A DNA stretch of 64,000 nucleotides from Schleiferiaceae bacterium. GTDB lineage: Bacteria > Bacteroidota > Bacteroidia > Flavobacteriales > Schleiferiaceae. The position numbers and the translations under genes were made by a program. Shown piece by piece: positions 36,460 to 43,649 of the stretch. The notes beneath the pieces are model-generated. The model saw only the letters and a program-made list of their open reading frames with translations, made no database searches and was not told where the DNA came from. Each line of letters opens with the position of its first letter. Position 1 is the stretch's first letter. The stretch spans positions 1 to 64,000 of the forward strand of contig JAQWXR010000026.1 of NCBI GenBank assembly GCA_029254375.1, in the 5' to 3' direction.

Positions 36460-36807
36460 TCAAATCCACCCTTGCCCTTCGCTATAGTGGACGACCGCCT
36501 CGCGCATTAAACGAGCCTGGTGGCCCCCTGGTAGATTCGGCAGCACTTCGACCGTTTCGAAATGTGGCCAGCCCTCTTCGTCTCTTCCAACGAATTTGTA
36601 GTACCCGTATGGCTCTAACAAACGGCATATTCCTATATGAAACACGTCGAGTTTGTGGTCTTTACGCAAGTGTTGATGCGGCATTTGGAGTTCCTGTAAG
36701 CCGATAGTGAATAGTATTCCATCCAGGTCCATCGGATCTCCTGGGGAAAACCTTTCAGTAAATAACGCGACTACGCGTTCCCACTTTTCTTTCAATGGAT
36801 CGCTCAT
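36460..36807 (-). CDS. Conserved protein of unknown function (115 residues)
   Basis: A small cytoplasmic protein without membrane segments. It looks well conserved in character: MDLDGILFTIGLQEL (about 26-40), then a HKLDVFHIGICRLLEPYGYY stretch (about 50-69), and a C-terminal LMREAVVHYSE. I recall similar proteins next to cvpA in Flavobacteriia, but no function. It is divergent from cvpA with 17 bp between starts, and converges on the lipoprotein pair across a terminator. Confidence 0.65.
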   Translation of the reverse strand: MSDPLKEKWERVVALFTERFSPGDPMDLDGILFTIGLQELQMPHQHLRKDHKLDVFHIGICRLLEPYGYYKFVGRDEEGWPHFETVEVLPNLPGGHQARLMREAVVHYSEGQGWI

Positions 36808-36824
36808 CCTACCTTTAGTGTGTT

Positions 36825-37322
36825 GTGAATGTAATGGACATTTCTTGTTTGGTCTGTGTGCTCTTTTTTGTAAGCCGCGGAATTTGGCGTGGTTTTGTCA
36901 ATGAATGGTCTGGTTTACTCGGCCTAGCATTGGGCTACTTTGCGGTCAAAATATATGCCGTGCCTTTTGCTGACTGGCTGACCAATGCCATGGAATTACG
37001 TCTTTCAAGCGCATTGTTGCTTTCCAGGTTTACGGTCTTCCTGGGTGCTTATTTGGCGATTGTCTTGCTCGGTAAGCTGCTCACTAAGGTACTTAAGCTC
37101 GTTTGGCTTGGATGGATTAACCGACTAGCCGGCGGATTGTCTGGCTTAGTCAAGGGCGTCGTGTTTACTTCGTTGCTATTGGCCTTTTATACCCAGGCCA
37201 TCATGCCCCGCTTTCCCTTGGATGGCCTCATAGGTGACTCCTGGATTTACTCCAGTTTGATCTCCGTTGGGGAGCTTCTATTGGGTCTTGGTCAAGACTA
37301 TTTGTATAGCCCTTCGGTTTAA
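36825..37322 (+). CDS. CvpA family membrane protein
   Basis: A 165-residue protein with four membrane helices (about 5-30, 32-50, 65-87, 105-130), of the colicin V production protein family, whose members affect envelope stability. GTG 36825 gives MNVMDISCLV, matching the usual family start; ATG 36834 is the alternative. Conserved features are RGIWRGFVNEWSGLLGLALGYF and the Gly-rich third helix before INRLAGGLSGLVKGVVF. The stop overlaps the convergent pgk stop by 4 bp. Confidence 0.82.
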   Translation: MNVMDISCLVCVLFFVSRGIWRGFVNEWSGLLGLALGYFAVKIYAVPFADWLTNAMELRLSSALLLSRFTVFLGAYLAIVLLGKLLTKVLKLVWLGWINRLAGGLSGLVKGVVFTSLLLAFYTQAIMPRFPLDGLIGDSWIYSSLISVGELLLGLGQDYLYSPSV

Positions 37323-38515
37323 GCAAAATCCAGAATAGCCCGAATACCGGGAAGTGTTTTTCCTTCCAAATATTCTAACATCGCTCCGCCTCCTGTAGAA
37401 ATGTAGCTCATTCGATCTGCTAAGCCAAACTGCTCTACGGCTGAAACAGAATCACCTCCTCCAACCAAACTAAATAGTCCAGATTCCGTGGCTTGGGCAA
37501 TTGCTTCGCCCACTTCGCGCGTTCCGCCTGCGAAGGCTTCCATTTCGAACACACCTAGCGGGCCGTTCCAAAGAAGCGTTTTAGCGGACTTAACCACCTC
37601 GATAAACGATTTGCGCGATGCAGGACCTGCGTCTAATCCCTGCCAATCCGATGGAATTTCAAAAATGGAACAGATTTGCGTGTTTGCCTTCGGGGCAAAG
37701 TCATCGGCAGCAATTACATCGCTTGGCAAGTGGAGGGTCACCCCTTTTGCTTTAGCCAAATCCATGATGTCTTTGGCCGTTTGGAGGTGGTCTAATTCGC
37801 AAATGCTTCTACCCACTTGGCCGCCTTGCGCTTTGATAAAGGTGAAACTCATTCCCCCCCCAATGATGATGTGATCCACGCGATCCATTAAGCGCTGGAG
37901 GATGTCTATTTTGCTCGAAACCTTAGAGCCACCCACAATCGCCAAGGCTGGGCGCTCACTGCTTTGTAAGACGCGATTCACGTTCTCTATTTCTGCCGCC
38001 ATCACATAGCCAAACGCACACGCTCCAGGGAAAAATTTTGCCACCACGGTGGTACTTGCGTGTGCCCGATGTGCGGTTCCAAATGCGTCATTGACGTAGC
38101 AATCGCCATGGGCAGCCAAAGCCTGTGCAAACGTTTCATCCCCGCTTTCTTCACCTGGATAAAATCGTACGTTTTCGAGAAGTAAAAGCTCCCCATTCTT
38201 CAATTCCTTTACGGCCGCATCGGCTTTTTGGCCAATCGCTTCTTCACAAAAGCTGATGGGTTGGCCAAGACGTGATGCTAGGGCCTCCGCTATGGGGCGG
38301 AGACTGTATTTTGCCTCTGGAGCCGCTTTGGGCCTTCCGAGATGGGATAATACAATCACTCTGGCACCTTGATCCAGTAAATAACGCAAGGTGGGTAATG
38401 TGGCCAAAATGCGCTTATCGTTGGCAACTGTACCATCCTCGTTTAGAGGAACATTATAATCAACACGAACCAATGTGCGCTGGCCCGAAACGGATAAATT
38501 CTCAATTGTTTTCAT
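37319..38515 (-). CDS. pgk: Phosphoglycerate kinase
   Basis: A 398-residue glycolytic enzyme that makes ATP from 1,3-bisphosphoglycerate. Seen: the N-terminal signature LVRVDYNVPLNEDG (about 14-27), substrate motif VIVLSHLGRPK (about 54-64), LLLENVRFYPGEE (about 107-119), GSKVSSKIDIL, and the C-terminal nucleotide site STGGGAMLEYLEGK. ATG 38515 is chosen because the family starts there and a promoter element lies just before; the longer frame to 38644 runs into holB. Confidence 0.97.
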   Translation of the reverse strand: MKTIENLSVSGQRTLVRVDYNVPLNEDGTVANDKRILATLPTLRYLLDQGARVIVLSHLGRPKAAPEAKYSLRPIAEALASRLGQPISFCEEAIGQKADAAVKELKNGELLLLENVRFYPGEESGDETFAQALAAHGDCYVNDAFGTAHRAHASTTVVAKFFPGACAFGYVMAAEIENVNRVLQSSERPALAIVGGSKVSSKIDILQRLMDRVDHIIIGGGMSFTFIKAQGGQVGRSICELDHLQTAKDIMDLAKAKGVTLHLPSDVIAADDFAPKANTQICSIFEIPSDWQGLDAGPASRKSFIEVVKSAKTLLWNGPLGVFEMEAFAGGTREVGEAIAQATESGLFSLVGGGDSVSAVEQFGLADRMSYISTGGGAMLEYLEGKTLPGIRAILDFA

Positions 38516-38533
38516 GGAAAAAGTATGGGACAA

Positions 38534-38541
38534 CAAAGGTA
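38534..38541 (-). promoter_or_regulatory. Bacteroidota -7 promoter element (TACCTTTG)
   Basis: A TAnnTTTG match 18 bases before the pgk ATG at 38515, within the 44-bp gap to the divergent holB gene. Confidence 0.5.
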
Positions 38542-38559
38542 GCTTTCTACCTTCGCTTT

Positions 38560-39669
38560 GTGACTGAACTTTTTCACTTTCCGGAAAACTCTCCCAGTAA
38601 AAACTGGATTGAGCAAGCGTCTTTGGGGCACATTCCGCACGCACAACTCATTGTCTCAAAAAATGGCGGTCTAGCTTGGCCCGCTGTCCAGCGCTACGTT
38701 CAAATTTTAATCTGTGCTCAAGGGGGCTGTGGACGCTGTGATGCGTGCACCCAGCATCGGAATTTGGCCCATCCGGATGTTCACTACTTCTTTCCAGTAA
38801 TAGCTAGCGCCTCTGCGGGGGGTGGCTCGGATGTTTTTCTTCCTGAATTTCGCAACTTCATGAAATTCAATAAGTTTCCCGTTGTTCGAAATTGGATTGA
38901 TGCGTTAGATGCCTCACAAAAAGTGGTTCAGATATCCGTTAAAGAGGCCAAGCGAATGGGCAATATTCTCAGTCTTACCGCTCATAGCGGCGGGTATAAA
39001 GTTTTAGTGATTTGGCTTCCGGAGCGGATGCATGAGTCCGCAGCAAATAAATTACTAAAGACTCTAGAAGAGCCCGAGGACAAGACCGTTATTCTTCTTT
39101 TAAGTCACGACGAGGAAGCTGTTCTTGGTACAATTCGCAGCCGCTGCCAAACCCTTTATCTGCCTCCTTTGGGTCGCGGTAACGTGGAGCGCTGGTTGAT
39201 CGATGAACGAAGAATGGATGCAAACCAAGCGAAGGTCCTCTCCTCATTAAGTGCTGGCGAGCCCGGAATTGCGTTGGATTTCTTGGAAAACCGAGAGCGG
39301 CTTATTCCCTTGGCCGAACATTTTGTGGAATGGTTGCGTCTTGCCTTCAAGAAGGATCTCGCAGGGCTCCAGCTCTGGGTAGATCAGGTCGCTGCGTGGA
39401 ATAGAGAGCAGCAGCGGGATTTTCTCATTTTTTCCGGAGAAGTGCTATCACAACTGGAACGCAAGCGACATCATGCCTTGCGTGGTTTTGCTCTAGACTG
39501 GTTTCCAGAAATCACATTCAATGCGGATGGTTTTGCCAAGTTAATGGATCATCAAAAAGTCCTCTTGATGCATCAAACTTTGGATGATGCCCACAAGGAC
39601 ATTGGAAGAAATGTCAATGCCCGATTAGTATTTTTCGACGCAAGCTTACTTCTTATGAAGGCTTTCTAA
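38560..39669 (+). CDS. holB: DNA polymerase III subunit delta-prime
   Basis: A 369-residue clamp-loader subunit of the AAA+ class. Seen: HIPHAQLIVSKNGGLAWPAV where the P-loop would be (no GKT, so ATP binding is unlikely, as in known delta-prime), the zinc module CGRCDACTQHRNLAHPDVH (about 62-80), ESAANKLLKTLEEPEDKTV (about 159-177) and the sensor motif TIRSRCQTL (about 194-202). GTG 38560 is chosen (MTELFHF); the frame is open upstream to 38272 but overlaps pgk. Its 3-prime end overlaps the convergent methyltransferase by 17 bp. Confidence 0.88.
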   Translation: MTELFHFPENSPSKNWIEQASLGHIPHAQLIVSKNGGLAWPAVQRYVQILICAQGGCGRCDACTQHRNLAHPDVHYFFPVIASASAGGGSDVFLPEFRNFMKFNKFPVVRNWIDALDASQKVVQISVKEAKRMGNILSLTAHSGGYKVLVIWLPERMHESAANKLLKTLEEPEDKTVILLLSHDEEAVLGTIRSRCQTLYLPPLGRGNVERWLIDERRMDANQAKVLSSLSAGEPGIALDFLENRERLIPLAEHFVEWLRLAFKKDLAGLQLWVDQVAAWNREQQRDFLIFSGEVLSQLERKRHHALRGFALDWFPEITFNADGFAKLMDHQKVLLMHQTLDDAHKDIGRNVNARLVFFDASLLLMKAF

Positions 39670-40561
39670 GCACGTACATTAGGCTGGAACTATTGTCTTT
39701 CCCTCCTTTGAAGTTGCTCCATAGTCCCTTTATAGTAGCCGAAACCCATCGCTTGGACCCATGGCGGAAAGACTCACTTAACAATCCCACATAGAAGGCA
39801 TCCAACGGCATCCGATGCACTGATTCATAGCTCCACTCACTTTCTTGGGCTAAACGCTTTACATCCACTTTTGTGAAATGCCAAAAATGAATGGGCACAT
39901 CCCATGCTGCCCAATGCGTTCCGTAATGATGCGCGTCCCATGAATCTGGATTGGGGAGAGCTAATAACAAACAGGCTCCCGGCGTGGCCTTGGCATAAAG
40001 GGCCTTCATCGTCTCAAGGGGCTCTGGTAGGTGCTCTAAAACATGAAAAAGGGTAATTCCGTCAAATTTCTGCTCAGCAGGGAGCTGTTCTAGTTTTTCA
40101 AAAACCGGCTGATTTATGCGATTTTCGGCTTGTTTTCGGGCGTTTTCGCTAATTTCTACCCCAAAAACACCCCATTTATCATTTTTAGCCGCTTCCAAAA
40201 AAACGCCTATTCCACAGCCAACGTCCAGGAGGTTGCGAATTTTTGATTCTGAAGGACCTCTTTGACTTAAAAACTTGGCTTTTTTTCGTGCTGCACGATC
40301 TCGTAAAAAATTGTAGAGCACATCAAAAAGCCCTTTGGATGTTTCATTGTGACTTTTGTACGCGGGCGAATCGTAGTACCGTCCAATATGTTTTTGGTCC
40401 GGACGAGGGCTTGTTCGCTTAAAATTACAGGAGGCGCATTGGATTATTTCAAAATCATCTTGGCTTACCATGTGATCATTTACCCGCATGAATGGGGAAT
40501 ATGCATCAGATAAACACAGAGGGCAAAGGGATATTATTTGAAGATGTTCCACGTGAAACAA
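39653..40561 (-). CDS. Class I SAM methyltransferase with N-terminal zinc-ribbon-like motif
   Basis: A 302-residue methyltransferase. It starts with a probable zinc site (CPLC at about 13-16 and CASC at about 41-44), followed by a SAM fold with LLDVGCGIGVFLEAAKND (about 106-123), DGITLFHVLEHLPEPLETM (about 165-183), LLLALPNPDSW, and FHFTKV-type end (HFWHFTKVDVKRL). The HVLEHL form is common in cell-wall or glycan methyltransferases; the substrate is unknown. The start is TTG at 40561 or GTG at 40552; both lie inside a parS site, so the first codons (MFHVEH) are set by that site. It probably ends the rpiB-ybeY-mnmG unit. Confidence 0.78.
   Translation of the reverse strand: MFHVEHLQIISLCPLCLSDAYSPFMRVNDHMVSQDDFEIIQCASCNFKRTSPRPDQKHIGRYYDSPAYKSHNETSKGLFDVLYNFLRDRAARKKAKFLSQRGPSESKIRNLLDVGCGIGVFLEAAKNDKWGVFGVEISENARKQAENRINQPVFEKLEQLPAEQKFDGITLFHVLEHLPEPLETMKALYAKATPGACLLLALPNPDSWDAHHYGTHWAAWDVPIHFWHFTKVDVKRLAQESEWSYESVHRMPLDAFYVGLLSESFRHGSKRWVSATIKGLWSNFKGGKDNSSSLMYVLRKPS
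40545..40560 (+). promoter_or_regulatory. parS centromere site 1 (ParB-binding)
   Basis: The 16-mer TGTTCCACGTGAAACA is a perfect match to the known bacterial parS consensus TGTTNCACGTGAAACA bound by ParB. It overlaps the first codons of the methyltransferase gene and lies 10 bp from the mnmG stop. An identical copy in the same orientation lies 1,874 bp away. Confidence 0.92.
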
Positions 40562-40570
40562 GTTTAAGAT

Positions 40571-42418
40571 TTAACGGCCCAAGTGAACCATTAATATTTG
40601 AACATCCGCAGGCGAAACCCCGGATATTCTGCTTGCCTGGCCAAGGGTTTCTGGTTGAATGCGCTGCAATTTTTGTCGACTCTCCATACTCAAGGCAGTA
40701 ATTGTGTCAAAGGAGAAGCCCGATGGTATCCGTAAATTCTCGAGTCGCTTCAACTTCGCTACCTGTTCGAGTTCCTTTTCGATATAACCAGCATACTTTT
40801 CCGTGATTTCAACCTGCTCCCAAACTTCTTCACTTTGAACCGGAACATCCTTGGCGAGCTTTTCTAATATTCCTACTAGCTTTAGCTGGGGGCGAGATAC
40901 TAATTGTACTAGGGGTCCGCGTTGTTTTATCCCCACTGTGCCCATTTGTTCAAGGTATTCATTGGCATCATGGGGTTCTACACTTTGGTCCGCTAGCCAT
41001 CGCTGCGCCTCGTTAATGGCATCCATTTTCACTTGAAAGCGCTTCCACTGAGTTTCGTCGATAAGCCCTAAATCATGACCCAAGGACGTCAAACGGCGGT
41101 CTGCATTATCTTGTCTTAAGGTTAGTCTGAACTCTGCCCGACTCGTAAACATGCGGTAAGGCTCCTCTGTGCCTTTGGTAATTAAATCATCAATCAATAC
41201 ACCCATGTAGGCTTGACTTCGGTCTAATGTAAAAGGCTCTTTGGAATGTACCGCGAGGTGCGCATTAATGCCTGCCATCAAGCCTTGACAAGCCGCTTCT
41301 TCATAGCCTGTGGTTCCATTAATTTGGCCAGCAAAGAACAAGCGGGGAACAATCTTCGTCTCTAAACTATGCGACAATTGCGTAGGGGGGAAGTAGTCGT
41401 ATTCCACGGCATAGCCTGGTCTGAAAAAACGGGCATTTTCGAAACCGGGCACCTTTCTCAAGGCTTCATGCTGTACTTCTTCCGGCAGGGACGTGCTAAA
41501 ACCATTGATGTAAACCTCTACGGTATCCCAACCCTCCGGCTCTATAAACATCTGGTGGCTCGTTTTATCCGCAAAGCGATTGATCTTATCCTCAATACTT
41601 GGACAGTAACGCGGTCCGCTCGACTGAATCGCCCCATTAAAAAGAGGGCTGCGGTCAAAGGAGGCACGAAGGGTATCATGAACCTCTTCACTCGTATGCG
41701 AAATCCAACAGGAACGTTGCTTCTTTAAGGCTTGAGTAGGTTGATATGAAAATTTTCCAGGCTTTTCATCCCCCTTCTGTTCTTCAAACTGACTGTAGTC
41801 TAGACTTCGGCCGTCCAAACGTGGAGGCGTACCGGTCTTCATTCGACCTGATTCAAAGCCTAAGGCATTCAAACACTCAGTGATACCGCGCGCACTTCCT
41901 TCCGAGGACCGCCCCCCATGGGTTTGCTTTTCGCCAATATGCATCACTCCATTTAGAAAAGTTCCACTGGTTAACACCACGGCTTTACCTTGAACTTTAT
42001 TGCCATTTTGAAGGATTACGCCGGTAACGCCATGGCTATCCGTCAAAACCTCACTGGCTGTGCTCTGCACAAAATGAAGATTCTCCATTTGTTCCAAAGT
42101 GAGTCGCCATGTTTCAGCAAAACGCCAACGATCCGATTGAACCCTAGGGCTCCACATCGCTGGTCCTTTAGACCGATTTAGCATTCTGAATTGTATCGCT
42201 GTCTGATCACTAATGACTCCGCTAAAACCGCCCAGGGCGTCAATTTCACGAACAATTTGGCCCTTTGCCACTCCACCCATGGCTGGATTGCAGCTCATTT
42301 GGCCAATGGTCTGCATGTTCATAGTCACTAGGAGGGTCGTAGAACCCATGCGCGCCGCAGCACACGCCGCTTCACAACCTGCATGCCCAGCGCCCACAAC
42401 TATTACATCGTATATCAT
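40571..42418 (-). CDS. mnmG: tRNA U34 carboxymethylaminomethyl enzyme MnmG (GidA)
   Basis: A 615-residue FAD enzyme which with MnmE modifies the wobble uridine of several tRNAs. Seen: the FAD motif YDVIVVGAGHAGCEAA (about 3-18), signature IGQMSCNPAMGGVAKG (about 41-56), GPRYCPSIEDKI (about 270-281), and GYEEAACQGLMAGINA (about 367-382). The C-terminal helical domain that contacts MnmE and tRNA is present. ATG 42418 is chosen; it abuts parS site 2. Genes of this family (gidA) are often near the replication origin, which agrees with the flanking parS sites. Confidence 0.97.
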   Translation of the reverse strand: MIYDVIVVGAGHAGCEAACAAARMGSTTLLVTMNMQTIGQMSCNPAMGGVAKGQIVREIDALGGFSGVISDQTAIQFRMLNRSKGPAMWSPRVQSDRWRFAETWRLTLEQMENLHFVQSTASEVLTDSHGVTGVILQNGNKVQGKAVVLTSGTFLNGVMHIGEKQTHGGRSSEGSARGITECLNALGFESGRMKTGTPPRLDGRSLDYSQFEEQKGDEKPGKFSYQPTQALKKQRSCWISHTSEEVHDTLRASFDRSPLFNGAIQSSGPRYCPSIEDKINRFADKTSHQMFIEPEGWDTVEVYINGFSTSLPEEVQHEALRKVPGFENARFFRPGYAVEYDYFPPTQLSHSLETKIVPRLFFAGQINGTTGYEEAACQGLMAGINAHLAVHSKEPFTLDRSQAYMGVLIDDLITKGTEEPYRMFTSRAEFRLTLRQDNADRRLTSLGHDLGLIDETQWKRFQVKMDAINEAQRWLADQSVEPHDANEYLEQMGTVGIKQRGPLVQLVSRPQLKLVGILEKLAKDVPVQSEEVWEQVEITEKYAGYIEKELEQVAKLKRLENLRIPSGFSFDTITALSMESRQKLQRIQPETLGQASRISGVSPADVQILMVHLGR

Positions 42419-42434
42419 TGTTCCACGTGAAACA
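42419..42434 (+). promoter_or_regulatory. parS centromere site 2 (ParB-binding)
   Basis: A second perfect TGTTCCACGTGAAACA. It fills exactly the 16-bp gap between the mnmG start codon (to 42418) and the ybeY stop codon (from 42435). Both copies read the same way on the plus strand. Confidence 0.93.
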
Positions 42435-42866
42435 TTAAGTCCATTGTATTCCATAATCAGATGCGTGATCAAGGTATTTATTCTCAAGGTTTCGCATCGC
42501 TAATTTTTGTTTTTCGCTTTGATCATTATATCCACAAAGGTGGAGTAAGCCATGCACATGCACGCGAGCAGCTTCACAATTTATCGACAAGCCACGCACT
42601 AAAGCATGATCCACTATCCGATCCACCGAGATGGCTAAATCGCCTTTTATTCGTATACCCCGACAACGATCGAATGTGATAATATCCGTATAATAATCGT
42701 GTTGCAGATATGTTCTATTTACCTCAAGAAGGCCCTCATCTGAATAATACGCCATGGAGATACCTGCCAGAATCTTCCCTTCAGATTCCGCTACAAATTG
42801 AAACCAATGGAGTATTTGAGCTTCCGTAAAATCCCAAGGCAGTATATCTGAAGAGGTATAAGACAC
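42435..42866 (-). CDS. ybeY: rRNA maturation endoribonuclease YbeY
   Basis: A 143-residue zinc-dependent RNase acting in 16S rRNA 3-prime maturation and ribosome quality control. Seen: LEVNRTYLQHDYYTDIITFD (about 47-66) and the metal site HVHGLLHLCGYND (about 104-116), which carries the first two His ligands; the third position is Asp/Gln-like rather than His, a variation I believe is normal in this phylum. The length is normal. It is 1 bp after rpiB and 16 bp (one parS site) before mnmG, in one transcription unit. Confidence 0.92.
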   Translation of the reverse strand: MSYTSSDILPWDFTEAQILHWFQFVAESEGKILAGISMAYYSDEGLLEVNRTYLQHDYYTDIITFDRCRGIRIKGDLAISVDRIVDHALVRGLSINCEAARVHVHGLLHLCGYNDQSEKQKLAMRNLENKYLDHASDYGIQWT

Positions 42867-42867
42867 C

Positions 42868-43311
42868 TTAACAACTGGCGATTTTATCTACACGCCGTTG
42901 ATGACGCCCTCCTTCGAATTCTTCGCTTATAAATACAAGAACGCAAGCGATGGCCTCTTCTTCAGAAATAAAACGAGCTGGTAAAGCCAAAACATTAGCA
43001 TCATTATGTTGAACAGCCAATGAGGCGATTTCTCTGTTCCAACATAATGCGGAACGAATGGCATTATGTTTATTGACTGACATGTTAATTCCGTTCCCAG
43101 AACCACAAATGACAATACCTCGATCTGACTTTCCTATACTTATATCCTCTGCTACTGCATGAGCAAAATCAGGATAATCCACTGATTCACTCGTATCGCA
43201 ACCGTGATTAATTACCTTAATACCTTTATTTTCAAGTATTTCAATAATTTTAAACTTCAATTCTGGGCCCGCATGATCATTTCCTATCGACACCGTTAAG
43301 ATCTTGTTCAT
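42868..43311 (-). CDS. rpiB: Ribose-5-phosphate isomerase B
   Basis: A 147-residue enzyme of the RpiB/LacAB family, which interconverts ribulose and ribose 5-phosphates. Seen: SIGNDHAGPELKFKIIEIL (about 7-25), DYPDFAHAVAEDI, the catalytic Cys region GIVICGSGNGINMSVNKHN (about 64-82) and HNDANVLALPARFIS (about 100-114). The length is normal. It heads the leftward unit rpiB-ybeY-mnmG-methyltransferase, and its upstream side is the AT-rich candidate origin region, so its promoter must lie there. Confidence 0.93.
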   Translation of the reverse strand: MNKILTVSIGNDHAGPELKFKIIEILENKGIKVINHGCDTSESVDYPDFAHAVAEDISIGKSDRGIVICGSGNGINMSVNKHNAIRSALCWNREIASLAVQHNDANVLALPARFISEEEAIACVLVFISEEFEGGRHQRRVDKIASC

Positions 43312-43649
43312 AACCTGTTTAAATTCGAATAAAAGGGTTCATTTCTAATTTTCCTCTTTCTACACCTCTTGATTCATTCACATGCTTATCAGCACTAAGG
43401 CTCTATTTATTGACATATAAAGTAAAGGAAGTTTTTCACTTTGGATATTTTAAAAGTCATCTTATGACTGTAAACGAAAAGTAGTAATCTAAACGTAATC
43501 AAATACTTAGAATAAATTAAGTCGTTGATATTGTGTCAATAACTCGTGATAAGCGATATATGCAAGATTAGACTTAAAAGCTTTTACATAGTATTAACCG
43601 ACTATTACTACTATATACTCTTCTACTATCTATAAAAACTATTTAATGT
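43312..43649. other. Candidate replication origin (oriC): AT-rich gene-free region
   Basis: The longest gene-free stretch in the window (338 bp), far richer in A and T than its surroundings. Seen: TTATTGACA at 43407-43415 and its inverted copy at 43534-43542, each one mismatch from the DnaA-box form TTATNCACA; a weaker TTATCAGCA at 43386; a triplet run CTA-TTA-CTA-CTA at 43602-43613 and CTT-CTA-CTA at 43620-43628, in the same 3-base register, like the DnaA-trio element of bacterial origins; then an almost pure AT tail to 43649. Two parS sites lie within 3 kb. No perfect TTATCCACA is present and dnaA is not nearby, so the call is inference. It must also hold the rpiB promoter. Confidence 0.45.

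Noticed and set aside
38272-38559. Upstream extension of the holB reading frame
   Set aside because: It overlaps most of the first part of pgk on the other strand; the family begins at GTG 38560 (MTELFHF).
43386-43394. TTATCAGCA as a DnaA box
   Set aside because: Two mismatches from TTATCCACA; not counted as a separate box, only mentioned as weak support in the origin candidate.
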